Positions 45,311-54,541 of a stretch of 64,000 nt of DNA are shown piece by piece. Below the pieces are notes generated by a model. It ran no database searches. It saw only the letters and a program-made list of their open reading frames with translations, and had not been told where the DNA came from. Origin of the DNA: Thiolapillus brandeum. GTDB lineage: Bacteria; Pseudomonadota; Gammaproteobacteria; Chromatiales; Chromatiaceae. The stretch covers positions 1,674,001 through 1,738,000 of the forward strand of contig NZ_AP012273.1 in NCBI RefSeq assembly GCF_000828615.1, written 5' to 3'. Positions within the stretch are counted from its first letter, which is position 1. Each line of letters starts with the position of its first letter. Both the position numbers and the translations under genes were made by a program.

Positions 45311-45607
45311 ATGATGAAAGCTCTCTTGATATCTGTGGCGCTATTCGCCATTCCCCTTACAGGCATCTCGGAAGTGCTACTCATCGATGCAATCGCAGAT
45401 GAGCAACAGTCTTCCATCGCCCACCCTGGACATGGTGACACCATGACTGAAGTAGAACATCGCTTTGGCGCACCCCGCACCAGACACAGCCCCGTGGGAG
45501 ACCCTCCCATCACTCGCTGGGACTACGATGAATTCAGTGTCTATTTCGAGTATGACAAAGTGCTGACCACAGTATTGAAACGCAAAAAAGGCTCCGCCAG
45601 TCAGTGA
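45311..45607 (+). CDS. Small exported conserved protein
   Basis: 98 residues with a signal peptide (MMKALLISVALFAIPLTGIS). The mature part holds HPGHGDTMTEVEHRFGAPRTRHSPVGDPPITRWDYDEFSVYFE in outline: the pattern RFG.P....PVGDPPITRW.Y..F.VYFE is one I associate with a widespread gammaproteobacterial family of unknown function. The fold may resemble SmpA/BamE-like small periplasmic domains (RFGxP motif), which is inference. There is no clear partner nearby. Confidence 0.8.
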   Translation: MMKALLISVALFAIPLTGISEVLLIDAIADEQQSSIAHPGHGDTMTEVEHRFGAPRTRHSPVGDPPITRWDYDEFSVYFEYDKVLTTVLKRKKGSASQ

Positions 45608-45705
45608 CAGACTCTCTGAAAACCCCCTCTCGTTCATTGTTGAATATTTGGGACGATTGACCAATACTGCTGTTCCCCTGAAGCACACCAAATTCGGAGT
45701 AGACG

Positions 45706-46821
45706 ATGACCGTCGCGGAAACTACTGAAGCACACCTGCTCATGCGATCCATCATTCAACGGGTGGCTACCGGTCCGGAACTGTCCAAAGACATCAGCCT
45801 GGAAGAAGCCCGGGACGGCACAGCAGCCATCCTGCGCGGACAGATCGATCCGGTTCAGGCAGCCATTTTCTTTATTGCCCTGCGCATGAAACGCGAATCC
45901 CACGACGAATTCAAGGGCGTACTCGATGGCATTCGCGAACTGGTGGATGGGGTCAGCGCCGATGTGGATCATGTTGTCGACATGGCTGATCCCTACGATG
46001 GTTACAACCGCACTCTTCCCGCAGCTCCCTTCCTACCACCCCTGCTGGCGGAATGCGGCCTGCACCCGGTTTCCCACGGCCTGGATGCTGTGGGCCCGAA
46101 ATACGGGGTAACTCACCGGCATGTACTCGAAGCAGCCGGGGCCGATGTTACCCTCAATACCACACAAGCTGCCGCACGTCTGAACGACCACGAAACCGGC
46201 TGGGCCTATGTTGACCAGGCCAACTACTGCAAGCCTCTGCATGATCTCATCCCTCTGCGCACCCAAATGATCAAACGTCAGGTACTCACCACCGTGGAAG
46301 TCCTGGCCAAGCCCATCACCGGTCGTACCGCCACCCACTTCGTAAGCGGTTATGTACACAAACCCTACCCTCCCATCTATGCCATGCTGGCCCGTCATGT
46401 GGGCTTCGATTCCGCTCTGCTCATCCGCGGCGTGGAAGGTGGCATCATCCCTTCCCTGCGCCAGGATGGAAAATACTTCAGCTACCATGATCGGGGTGAG
46501 GAGATTGGTGTAGACATCCACCCGGATATGCTGGGCATCAGCCAGACCCTGCGCGCCGTACCCCTGCCTGAGGATCTCCCCAAAACCAGCCGCCCCGGAG
46601 ATGAAATTGCCATTGCCGTCGATATCAAGGACACGGCCATTGCCGCAGCAGAGGCCGGTATGGCCGCCCTCAACGGTAAACGGGGGGCAACCTATGATTC
46701 CCTGGTTTACACCGGCGCCCTGATTCTCAAACATATGGGCATGTACGATAACCTTGGAGAGGCGGGCGAAGCCGTTCGGGCAGTGCTGGACTCCGGCAAG
46801 GCCGCCAACCGGGTGAAATGA
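45706..46821 (+). CDS. TrpD2/YbiB-like glycosyltransferase family 3 protein
   Basis: 371 residues with the two-domain phosphoribosyltransferase-III fold of anthranilate phosphoribosyltransferase: a helical N-domain (DGTAAILRGQIDPVQAAIFFIALRMK) and a larger domain with GLDAVGPKYGVTHRHVLEAAG, HDLIPLRTQMIKRQ and GVEGGIIPSL. The usual catalytic Gly-rich motif GTGGD of TrpD is not evident; DPYDGYNRT takes its place. E. coli YbiB (TrpD2) binds DNA and is not a Trp enzyme. No trp genes are near. GGAG precedes the ATG; the stop overlaps the Rieske gene by 4 nt. Confidence 0.85.
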   Translation: MTVAETTEAHLLMRSIIQRVATGPELSKDISLEEARDGTAAILRGQIDPVQAAIFFIALRMKRESHDEFKGVLDGIRELVDGVSADVDHVVDMADPYDGYNRTLPAAPFLPPLLAECGLHPVSHGLDAVGPKYGVTHRHVLEAAGADVTLNTTQAAARLNDHETGWAYVDQANYCKPLHDLIPLRTQMIKRQVLTTVEVLAKPITGRTATHFVSGYVHKPYPPIYAMLARHVGFDSALLIRGVEGGIIPSLRQDGKYFSYHDRGEEIGVDIHPDMLGISQTLRAVPLPEDLPKTSRPGDEIAIAVDIKDTAIAAAEAGMAALNGKRGATYDSLVYTGALILKHMGMYDNLGEAGEAVRAVLDSGKAANRVK

Positions 46822-47132
46822 TGACGGAACAATGGACAGCCATTGCCCGCAAGAATGAACTCGAACCTGGTCAAATGAAGCGGGTGGAAGCCGGAGGAAG
46901 GAAACTTCTGCTGTGCAATGCCGATAACAGGCTCTACGTGGTGGACGAAATGTGCAGCCACGAAGATTATTCCCTGTTCCTCGGTTGTATTCAGGGCGGA
47001 CGTATCAAGTGTTCTCTGCATGGCAGCTACTTCGATCTGGAAACCGGCAATCCCACCAGTGAGCCCGCCGACACCCCCCTGTGTACTTATCCGGTCAAAA
47101 CCGTGGGTGAAGAGGTTCTGGTACTCGTGTAG
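46818..47132 (+). CDS. Rieske-type [2Fe-2S] ferredoxin
   Basis: 104 residues, a single Rieske domain. Ligands Cys46-x-His48 (EMCSHEDYSL) and Cys65-x2-His68 (IKCSLHGSYFDLETG) are complete. It is soluble and cytoplasmic, like NirD or dioxygenase ferredoxins. It overlaps the TrpD2-like gene by 4 nt (ATGA), so the two are co-translated. No oxygenase or reductase partner is in the window. The pair suggests the transferase-like protein could receive or need electrons, which is speculation. Confidence 0.93.
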   Translation: MMTEQWTAIARKNELEPGQMKRVEAGGRKLLLCNADNRLYVVDEMCSHEDYSLFLGCIQGGRIKCSLHGSYFDLETGNPTSEPADTPLCTYPVKTVGEEVLVLV

Positions 47133-47157
47133 CGGAGAAAACGGAAATAAAACCATC

Positions 47158-48963
47158 ATGGAAGAAACGACGGACCACAAGGCCTCTGAACTGCGGCAAC
47201 GCTTGATGGAACTTGACGGTCAAAGCACCGAATACATCGATACAAGCATTCTACTGGCCAAACAGCTGTTCCCCACAGATCCTCATGAAAGCCTTTCTAT
47301 TGCACAACGCGCCATTGCCCTTTCTCACTCTCTTGGATACCAGGAAGGCATTGCCAGAGCCCATACCATTGCCGGTCATGCCCAGATCAGCCTATCCAAC
47401 TATAAACTGGCCCGGGAGTCCGCCAAGAAGGCAATCCCTGTCTTCGAGACGCTGAATGACAAACATGGGCTTCTCGATGCAAGAAACCTTTTGGGAATCA
47501 GTTACAACACTTCCGGACAGTTCGACCAGGCCCTTGATATCTTTCTGACCAATACCAGACTGGCCGAGGCTTGTGGTGATGAGACCATGCTCGGAAAGTC
47601 CCTGAACAATGTTGCCTGCATCATGCACGACCAGGGCAACTATAGCGGCGCTCTGGACTATTACCAGCGCAGTTACCGTTGCGCCCTGGACAGTGGCAAT
47701 ACCCGGGAAGTGGGAATATCCCTGATCAACATGGGCGTCACTCAGATCGAGCTTGGCAATCACAGGGAAGCCTTCAACTACCTGATGAGGAGCCTGGACA
47801 AGATCAGCCATGTACCAGAGATCCATGCCCGGGCCATGCACAATCTTTCCCGCTACCACCAGGGCTTGAACAACCTTTCCCAGGCGCGGGATTTTGCTGC
47901 GCAGAGTCTGGCCAAGTTTGAAGGGATCCACAATATCCACGGCATCATCGAAACCTTGAGCAGCCTGGGCGAAATACTCGTATTGATGGGCGAACCGAAG
48001 CAGGCTGAGGCCTGTTTCCTGAAAGCCATTGTTATTGCCCGGCAAAAGAATGAAAACACCGGGGTCGCCCACAACCAGTTGTTGCTGGGGCGCCTGCACC
48101 GCCAGGCCGGGAAATCCAGCCTGGCCATTTCCGAATTAAGGAAAGTGCTCACTCTGGGCGACAACTACAAGACCTATACCTACGAAGCCCACCTGGAGCT
48201 TTCAATGGCCTATGAGGACAGGCAGGACTACCGGAAGGCTCTTGAGCATCACAAAATGTTCATGGAAAGCAAAAACAGGGTATTGACCGAGCAGGTGGAA
48301 CAGCGCATTGCGAGCATGCATGTAAACTTCCAACTCGAGCAGGCAGAAAGAGAAACTGAACTTCTGCGCAAGAAGAATGCAGAACTTGCCGAAGCCAACA
48401 GAAAACTCAAGGAACTGATGGCTGTCCAGAAAAAACTGGATGCGCAGAAATCCAGGCTTGTGAAACAACTGGAGTCCTACGCAAACACCGACTCCCTCAC
48501 CGGGCTTTTCAACCGGCGCTATCTCAATAAGAGCTTTTCCCGGGAATTCAAACAGGCACAGGAAAGCAATACACCACTATGTGTGCTCATTGGTGACCTG
48601 GACAATTTCAAACAGATCAATGACCGGTATTCGCATGAAACCGGCGATACGGTTCTTTCCAGAGTGTCCGATATTATTCGCAACAATATTCGGGAAATGG
48701 ACGTGCTTTCGCGATATGGCGGTGAGGAGTTCGTGCTGGTGATGCCCGACACCACCATGGAGGACGCGGTACACATCAGCAGGCGCCTGAAAAATCTGAT
48801 CGAAAGCAATGATTGGGAATCCATCCAGCCCGGACTCGGCGTCACCATCAGTCTCGGCCTGAGCAGCAATACAGACTCCGGGGACCCTGAAGCCATGCTC
48901 GCTTCGGCTGACAAAAAGCTCTATTCCGCCAAGCGCATGGGCAAGAATCAGCTCTGCTTTTGA
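47158..48963 (+). CDS. Diguanylate cyclase with TPR sensor region
   Basis: 601 residues, no membrane segment or signal, so cytoplasmic. The N-terminal 400 residues are TPR-like helical repeats (for example GKSLNNVACIMHDQGNYSGAL and EVGISLINMGVTQIELGN). A coiled coil (about 390-440; AERETELLRKKNAELAEANRKLKEL) leads into a GGDEF domain with SLTGLFNRRYL, GGEEF at 521-525 (active) and the inhibitory RxxD site (Arg512-Asp515). It makes cyclic di-GMP, gated by a protein or peptide signal sensed by the TPRs. It starts 25 bp after the Rieske gene and may be transcribed with it. Confidence 0.93.
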   Translation: MEETTDHKASELRQRLMELDGQSTEYIDTSILLAKQLFPTDPHESLSIAQRAIALSHSLGYQEGIARAHTIAGHAQISLSNYKLARESAKKAIPVFETLNDKHGLLDARNLLGISYNTSGQFDQALDIFLTNTRLAEACGDETMLGKSLNNVACIMHDQGNYSGALDYYQRSYRCALDSGNTREVGISLINMGVTQIELGNHREAFNYLMRSLDKISHVPEIHARAMHNLSRYHQGLNNLSQARDFAAQSLAKFEGIHNIHGIIETLSSLGEILVLMGEPKQAEACFLKAIVIARQKNENTGVAHNQLLLGRLHRQAGKSSLAISELRKVLTLGDNYKTYTYEAHLELSMAYEDRQDYRKALEHHKMFMESKNRVLTEQVEQRIASMHVNFQLEQAERETELLRKKNAELAEANRKLKELMAVQKKLDAQKSRLVKQLESYANTDSLTGLFNRRYLNKSFSREFKQAQESNTPLCVLIGDLDNFKQINDRYSHETGDTVLSRVSDIIRNNIREMDVLSRYGGEEFVLVMPDTTMEDAVHISRRLKNLIESNDWESIQPGLGVTISLGLSSNTDSGDPEAMLASADKKLYSAKRMGKNQLCF

Positions 48964-49103
48964 TCTGAGCCGGTATCTGAGTGTACCGCAGGATCCATAG
49001 GGTATGCCGCAGTACCCGTCAGGAGAGGTTCGACTGTTGATGGCAAGCACGCCAACTACCAGGTGAACAAGCCTGGGGAAGTTTCCGGGCCATCTTCATC
49101 GGA

Positions 49104-50288
49104 TCAGAAATACCTGGCCAACTCCACCTGCATATAGTCATCCTGGCGGAAAGGGTATTGCAGATCCCTTTCATCCACGTTCAGCCAGCTGCGCAGCTGC
49201 ACCGTCAGCAGATAAGCCTGACCAAAGCGCCGACTGGCCTCGATATTCAATAGTGTTGAACCGTTCTCCCAGTCCACGATAGTTCCGCCCAGTATGGCCA
49301 GGCTCTGGGCGTCGTTGGCCGTCCAGCGCAATCCCAGAAACAGGTCGTGATTGAACGGCGTGGCCGCTTCATCGCCCCGCTCATCCAGCATCAGCTCAGC
49401 AACCACCCCCAGGTCAGCCTGGGTATCCATGATACCGACCCGGGTATATTCAAAGCCTCCGGTGAGGGCATAAAAATCATCATCCTTGCCATTGCGATAC
49501 AGGGCTTCCAGCTTCCACAGCCATTCACCCAGTGTTGCCTGGAGATCCAGGCTGGCCTGTTCGATCTGTTCATAATAGGGAGCCAGCACCAGTTCTCCCT
49601 TTGGCGTGAAGGCCGGCCGGAACAGGGGATCGCGTCCGGTTCCCTGGAACCAGGAAACGCCCATATCCCACTCGCCGATATAGTGTGACCAGCGCAGCGC
49701 GTAGTCCACATGGCGCTGTTCGGCAGAAGACTCATAGGTCGCCAGATCAGGATCCACACGGGGATGGCTACGCAAGCGGCCTTCTGTGCCGGGGAAGGTA
49801 CGCTCGCGGAAACCGGGCAACAGAAAGAAATCCAGCGTCCCCCAGTCCTTTTCCAGGGAGAGCTTGACCATGGGCTGCCCCAGTTTCTGCTCCCCATCGA
49901 TGTTTTCCACCAGATCTGTCTGGTTGATGATGTCAACCAGGTGCATGGCTTCCGTCACGCCCCAGTACACCTTGCCCACGCCCAGGCGGGTTTCCCAGCC
50001 ATCGCCGGCATAGATCCATTGCAGTTCACGAATGTCCCAATGACTGCGCTCGTCATCGTAACGGTCCAGCCGTCCGAAAGGGCGGAACACAAAGCTCTGT
50101 CTGCCCTCGTCCCACTGGTGGGAAAATTCCGGCTCCAGACTGACGGAGTAGTCGTTGTCATACTGGCGCGGATCCAGGGACGACTGGAAGAACCCCCGCC
50201 CTTCCACCGCCATGTTGCCCGCCAGTTCCCATGCAAACAGATGGCCTGCCGCGAGCAGTAATGGAATCAGAAGCAGCCAGCGGCCCAT
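49104..50288 (-). CDS. Outer-membrane beta-barrel protein of an MMPL exporter locus
   Basis: 394 residues. A signal peptide ends at HLFAWEL, and the rest alternates polar and aromatic residues in many amphipathic strands, ending YMQVELARYF with the C-terminal Phe of outer-membrane barrels. It resembles DUF1302-like or porin-like proteins in layout, but I cannot assign a family. It starts 4 bp after the LolA-like gene and follows the MMPL gene, so it is likely the outer-membrane part of a transport pathway for a lipid or other hydrophobic substance. Confidence 0.8.
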   Translation of the reverse strand: MGRWLLLIPLLLAAGHLFAWELAGNMAVEGRGFFQSSLDPRQYDNDYSVSLEPEFSHQWDEGRQSFVFRPFGRLDRYDDERSHWDIRELQWIYAGDGWETRLGVGKVYWGVTEAMHLVDIINQTDLVENIDGEQKLGQPMVKLSLEKDWGTLDFFLLPGFRERTFPGTEGRLRSHPRVDPDLATYESSAEQRHVDYALRWSHYIGEWDMGVSWFQGTGRDPLFRPAFTPKGELVLAPYYEQIEQASLDLQATLGEWLWKLEALYRNGKDDDFYALTGGFEYTRVGIMDTQADLGVVAELMLDERGDEAATPFNHDLFLGLRWTANDAQSLAILGGTIVDWENGSTLLNIEASRRFGQAYLLTVQLRSWLNVDERDLQYPFRQDDYMQVELARYF

Positions 50289-50292
50289 GAAA

Positions 50293-51069
50293 TCAGCGAA
50301 TCCGCTTGAGGCTGTTGCGGGTGAAATCGCTGTCCTTGAGCCCGGTGCGGAACTTGTAGTCCTTCCAGGTCAGCAGAGTGCTCTTGCCCGTCTGTTTGTT
50401 GTCCATGAACATCTCGTCCGCCCGCCAGTACTTGTCGAGATATTTCTGGTAACCCCGGAACACGAGCACCTTGAGCAGGGCATTTTTGCGGTCGTAGAAC
50501 TCGATCTTCAGGGGAATGTAGCGCTCCTTGTCGATCCATGCCAATTGCCGGGTGTAACCGGAATACTTGCTCACCGGGTAGCGTTCCATGACGAACACGG
50601 GTCTGCCATCCAACTCATCATCACGAATGAACTTGTAAGTGTATTTTTCCACTTCCTGGGAAGCCAGATCCTCGAAGGCGAATTCACTGCCCATGAAGGG
50701 GCCGGATTTGTTGCGCGAGGCGATGCGCTTCACCCGCTTGAGAGCGGGCAGGTAGAGCCACTGGTCGTCATCCTTGACCTTGTGGGAAAAGGTCAGCAGC
50801 GCCGTGCCTTTCACATCCCGGGGCTGATCGAAGACGATGAGGCTCTTGTCTCCGTCATTTTCCACTTCCAGGCCCTTTACCCGCATCTGGCGCAGGCTTT
50901 CCTCACCGTGGCGGTTCTTCAGCAGCATACTCATGGATGCCTGGAAATCTCCCCAGCCCATATCCCGGGCATCCACTTCCCGGGCAATGGAAAGGCCCTT
51001 TTCTTCCGGCGTTTCCGCCAGTGCAGGAAATGCCAACAAAATCAGCAAGACGAACAACAGTTTTTTCAT
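50293..51069 (-). CDS. Outer-membrane lipoprotein-sorting (LolA-like) periplasmic protein
   Basis: 258 residues with a signal peptide ending at ALAET. Features of the LolA-like family linked to MMPL transporters: RLMRVKGLEVENDGDKSLIVFDQP, KGTALLTFSHK, WLYLPALKRVKRIASRNKSGPFMGSEFAFEDL, and YWRADEMFMDNKQTGKSTLL. Such proteins probably bind a lipid in a half-barrel cavity and carry it between membranes. The start overlaps the MMPL stop by 4 nt. It is distinct from true LolA by length and by the R/K-rich central loop. Confidence 0.92.
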   Translation of the reverse strand: MKKLLFVLLILLAFPALAETPEEKGLSIAREVDARDMGWGDFQASMSMLLKNRHGEESLRQMRVKGLEVENDGDKSLIVFDQPRDVKGTALLTFSHKVKDDDQWLYLPALKRVKRIASRNKSGPFMGSEFAFEDLASQEVEKYTYKFIRDDELDGRPVFVMERYPVSKYSGYTRQLAWIDKERYIPLKIEFYDRKNALLKVLVFRGYQKYLDKYWRADEMFMDNKQTGKSTLLTWKDYKFRTGLKDSDFTRNSLKRIR

Positions 51070-53351
51070 TTTCGTGATTCTCCAAATTGCATCAGCAATG
51101 GTGGCAGATAGAGGAAGTCCGCCAGCAAGGCCAGACCGATGGTAATCGCAGTGAGCAGACCCATGCCGGCATTCAGTTCAAAATCTGACAGGGCCAGGAC
51201 ACCAAAGCCCAGCATGAGCACGACAGTCGTCACCAGCAGGGGCGTGCCCACGGTATGGAAAGCATAGCGCACCGCATCCTCACTCCCCAGCCCCTGTTCA
51301 CGCCGGGCGCGCAGGTACTTGCTCAGAAAATGTACGGTGTCGTCCACCACGATACCCATGGTCATGCCGCTGACCACGGACAGGGCCAGCCCCACCTGCC
51401 CCACAAAGATGCCCCACAGGCCAAAGGCCATGCCGATGGGCACCAGGTTGGGAATCAGGCTCAGCAACCCGATACGGAAGGAGCGCAAAGCCACCATGAG
51501 GATCAGTGAAATAACGATCAGGGCGGCAGTGGTTCCCTTGAGCATGGCGCGGATGTTGCGGTGACCAATATCCGCAAACATCAGGGACGGACTGGCCGCC
51601 TGCACATGCATGTAGTCCGGCGTATTGGCTGCCAGCCAGGCCTCGGCGCGGCGCTCCAGAGCCAGCAGGGTTTCCGATGAGATACTCTTCAGGCTGGCGG
51701 TGAGCTTGGTGGCGGATTTCTTCACATTGATCTGATTGTTCAGATCCAGGCCAAAAGGCAGGGAAAACTCATACAGCAGCAGATATTGCGCCGCCAGCTC
51801 CGGATTGTCCGGCAACTTGTACCAGGCAGGGTCATCCCCATGAAGATTCTTGTTCAGGCGCTTCATGATGTCCGTATAGGTATTGACGTGCAACACCTCC
51901 GGCTGGGTACGCAGCCAGTTGGCGAAGGCATCCACATGGCGCAGGTATTCAGGATCGGAAATCTTACCCTCACCGGCGGCCGGCAGGGAAAACTCCAGCA
52001 GATAGATGCCCGTAAGATGATCCACGGCGAAATCCGTATCCACGCGAAAAGGCACGTTCTCGCTAAAATATTTTATGAACTCGTCATTGAGATGGTTGCG
52101 GGGAACCTGGCTGATGAGCAGCAGAATGAGTGCCGTCATGCCCCAGAACAGGGGTTTGCGCTGGCGAATCACGAATTCCCCCAGTTTCTCCATGCTCCCC
52201 TGGCCCCGGGTGTGGCGTTTTCCGGGACGCACGGGCAAAATCATCATGGCTGCGGGCAGGAATGTCATGGACAGCATCCAGGCCACCATGACGCCCATGG
52301 CCGCCATATTGCCCAAGTCACGGAATGGCGGCGCATCGCTGAAATTGAGACTGAGAAAACCGATGGCTGTGGTAATGGAGGTCAGGAATACCGGCCCCAG
52401 GTTCAGGCGCAGGCTCTCCAGCATGGCCTCCTCACGGCGCTCGCCCTTGCGCAATCCCTGAAGGAATAGCGAGATGATATGTATGCAATCGGCCACCGCC
52501 AGCGTCATGACCATAACCGGAGCCGTAGTGGTGGGTGGACTCATCTGGATGCCCAGCCATCCCGTCAACCCCAGCGTGCTGACCACGGACATGAGCAACA
52601 CCAGCATGGATACCAGCACACCGGAAATGGAATGCAGCATAAAGGCCATGGTTACCAATATGATCAGCAACATCAGCGGATAAAGGGTCTGCATGTCCTG
52701 CTGGGCCATCTTCGGGAAAGTGGCATTCATCGCCACCAGGCCGGTCACACGGACTTCCACATCCGGGTTCTGCTGTATCGCGCGCTGAGCAAGTTTGTAG
52801 GCAAAATCAGCCACTTCCGGCACTTCATTCGGCTTCTTTTCCGGCAACTGCACGGTGACATTGATGCCCGTATGGGCACCATCGGGGGATATCAGCCGGT
52901 TGCGCAGCAGAGGCTCGTTCAGGGCCACATCGCGGATCTTTTCCAGCTGCCCGGGGGATAGCTGCCGGGCATTTTCCACCAGATCCGCCACCAGCAGATC
53001 GTCTTCCTCGGCCTCCGTATGCTGGTAGTTGCTGATGGAATCCACGCGCAGGGAATAGGGAATCTGCCAGGCTTCTTTCGTCAGCCACTCCACGGTTTCC
53101 AGGGTTTTCGGCGTGAACACATCGCCATCTTTGGGTGAAATCACGAACAGCACATTGTCCGTCTTGGTGTAGGTGTTCTGCATGGACTCAAAGGCCTGGA
53201 GCTGAGGATTTTCCTCACTGAAGAACATGCGGTAATCATTGCTGAAGCCCAAATATCGGGCGCCGGATGCCGCCAGGGCAATGAGCAATAGGGAAGCAAG
53301 GATTACCAGCCAGGGATGACGCAGAATCCAGCGTATGAAACGGTTGCTCAT
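51066..53351 (-). CDS. RND-superfamily MMPL-type exporter
   Basis: 761 residues with two repeats of one helix, a periplasmic loop and five helices. The first helix (PWLVILASLLLIALAASG) is followed by a loop with FSNDYRMFFSEENPQLQAF. Proton-path motifs lie in LAVADCIHIISLFLQG and VVDDTVHFLSKYLRAR, each with Asp. The family moves lipids or small molecules out of the inner membrane; the hopanoid transporter HpnN is a relative. It is first in a three-gene operon with the LolA-like and barrel genes. The ATG at 53351 is chosen for its typical start MSNRFIRWILRHPWLV; a TTG upstream is unlikely. Confidence 0.94.
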   Translation of the reverse strand: MSNRFIRWILRHPWLVILASLLLIALAASGARYLGFSNDYRMFFSEENPQLQAFESMQNTYTKTDNVLFVISPKDGDVFTPKTLETVEWLTKEAWQIPYSLRVDSISNYQHTEAEEDDLLVADLVENARQLSPGQLEKIRDVALNEPLLRNRLISPDGAHTGINVTVQLPEKKPNEVPEVADFAYKLAQRAIQQNPDVEVRVTGLVAMNATFPKMAQQDMQTLYPLMLLIILVTMAFMLHSISGVLVSMLVLLMSVVSTLGLTGWLGIQMSPPTTTAPVMVMTLAVADCIHIISLFLQGLRKGERREEAMLESLRLNLGPVFLTSITTAIGFLSLNFSDAPPFRDLGNMAAMGVMVAWMLSMTFLPAAMMILPVRPGKRHTRGQGSMEKLGEFVIRQRKPLFWGMTALILLLISQVPRNHLNDEFIKYFSENVPFRVDTDFAVDHLTGIYLLEFSLPAAGEGKISDPEYLRHVDAFANWLRTQPEVLHVNTYTDIMKRLNKNLHGDDPAWYKLPDNPELAAQYLLLYEFSLPFGLDLNNQINVKKSATKLTASLKSISSETLLALERRAEAWLAANTPDYMHVQAASPSLMFADIGHRNIRAMLKGTTAALIVISLILMVALRSFRIGLLSLIPNLVPIGMAFGLWGIFVGQVGLALSVVSGMTMGIVVDDTVHFLSKYLRARREQGLGSEDAVRYAFHTVGTPLLVTTVVLMLGFGVLALSDFELNAGMGLLTAITIGLALLADFLYLPPLLMQFGESRK

Positions 53352-53425
53352 GAGTAAACCTGATACCTGCAGACAGGGAAACAAAGTATGATACCCCCAT
53401 TCACAATCAGATACCTTAGGGCCTG

Positions 53426-53599
53426 ATGAAAAAGTTGCTTCTTGTTACTGCTATTGCAGTTGCCGCCCTGATGATGTTCTACGGGGGTGTCTCGGCCCTG
53501 GTCAACCAGGGGCATGGCCTCGGAAAGGCCCTGTTGACCTTTACCGCAGTCATAGCCGGCGGCGTGGGCCTGGTCTGGATGGTGAAATCCGGGCGCTAG
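53426..53599 (+). CDS. Small two-helix membrane protein
   Basis: 57 residues: helix 1 LLLVTAIAVAALMMFYGGVSAL, a short Gly-rich loop (VNQGHGLGKALL), helix 2 FTAVIAGGVGLVWMVKSGR. The frame is clean and codon use matches neighbours. It is divergent from the MMPL gene, sharing a 74-bp intergenic region, and convergent with the secreted protein gene at 53632. Function unknown. Confidence 0.6.
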   Translation: MKKLLLVTAIAVAALMMFYGGVSALVNQGHGLGKALLTFTAVIAGGVGLVWMVKSGR

Positions 53600-53631
53600 G
53601 CCGGGCTTGAACCCGGCCTGGCATATTCAGG

Positions 53632-54429
53632 TTATTTCCGGTGATGCCTCAGACGCCAGGGATAAGGCGCATACTCATCGGAGTCATCATAGTCGTCGTC
53701 ATCAGGCCAGAACCGATTCCAGCCATCATCATGATCACGGCCACAGTGACGGATGATTCCCCTGCGGCACAGGGAACGGCGGCGCTCATACTTGATGAAC
53801 TTTTTCAGGGCCGGCTTCTTGCGCGGTTGAAAGCGCACCTTGTGGGTGGGTGACCATTGGCGCTCACCAAACCCCGTGCCCATGGCCTCACTGCGCGCAG
53901 CCTTGCTGCGTGAGGACGATTCCCGCTTCTGCTGGTAGCCATAGTGTTCATGCTCCTTCTGCTTGTAGACTGCCACGGCAATCACACCCATGGCACTATG
54001 ATCCCCCCAGGCATCGGCATAGGAGTCCTCCACATCGGTGAAGTAAAAACGGTTCACCTGATTTCGGCTGGTGCGCCAGCCTTCATACTCGGCGCTTTCC
54101 CACGGATCGAGCACATATTTGGCTTCCTTGCGCCCGAGCCAGGATTTGTCCCCGGTGATGATATTGCGTCCATCCACCGCAATCACCAGGCCAATGCGTT
54201 GACCGCTGCGATTCCGTACACGGATACGATAGCGTTCACCATCACGTACCGCTATGTAACTGCGCTGCTTCCTGCCCCAGGAATCCACGGGGTACTCGTG
54301 CAGCTTGCCACGATCATCGGATATCACCTGGACATCCACTTTGTTGGATAAACCGTCCGCATGCACCGGCAGGGCCAGGGCAAGCATCAGCAGGGGAATG
54401 AGAGCCAGCATGTTCCTGAATGTCTTCAT
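53632..54429 (-). CDS. Secreted basic protein, unknown function
   Basis: 265 residues from ATG 54429 (GGAGGAAAC upstream). A signal peptide ends at VHADG. The mature N-terminal part (about 25-160) holds GERYRIRVRNRSGQRIGLVIAVDGRNIITGD and SAEYEGWRTSRNQVNRFYFTDVEDSYA in outline, which I know as a recurring motif of proteobacterial exported proteins of unknown role. The C-terminal third is highly basic (RFQPRKKPALKKFIKYERRRSLCRR), then a short Asp-rich stretch and RLRHHRK. Upstream in-frame extension would overlap mfd and was rejected. It is divergent from mfd. Confidence 0.8.
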   Translation of the reverse strand: MKTFRNMLALIPLLMLALALPVHADGLSNKVDVQVISDDRGKLHEYPVDSWGRKQRSYIAVRDGERYRIRVRNRSGQRIGLVIAVDGRNIITGDKSWLGRKEAKYVLDPWESAEYEGWRTSRNQVNRFYFTDVEDSYADAWGDHSAMGVIAVAVYKQKEHEHYGYQQKRESSSRSKAARSEAMGTGFGERQWSPTHKVRFQPRKKPALKKFIKYERRRSLCRRGIIRHCGRDHDDGWNRFWPDDDDYDDSDEYAPYPWRLRHHRK

Positions 54430-54541
54430 GGTGTTTCCTCCATTGGTATTGAACACGCTCACAGGATAGAAAAACCTGCCTGAACGATTCCTGAATGCCG
54501 GATTTCGGAAAAAACCTGCCCTGTGCGACAATACGCGCCCC

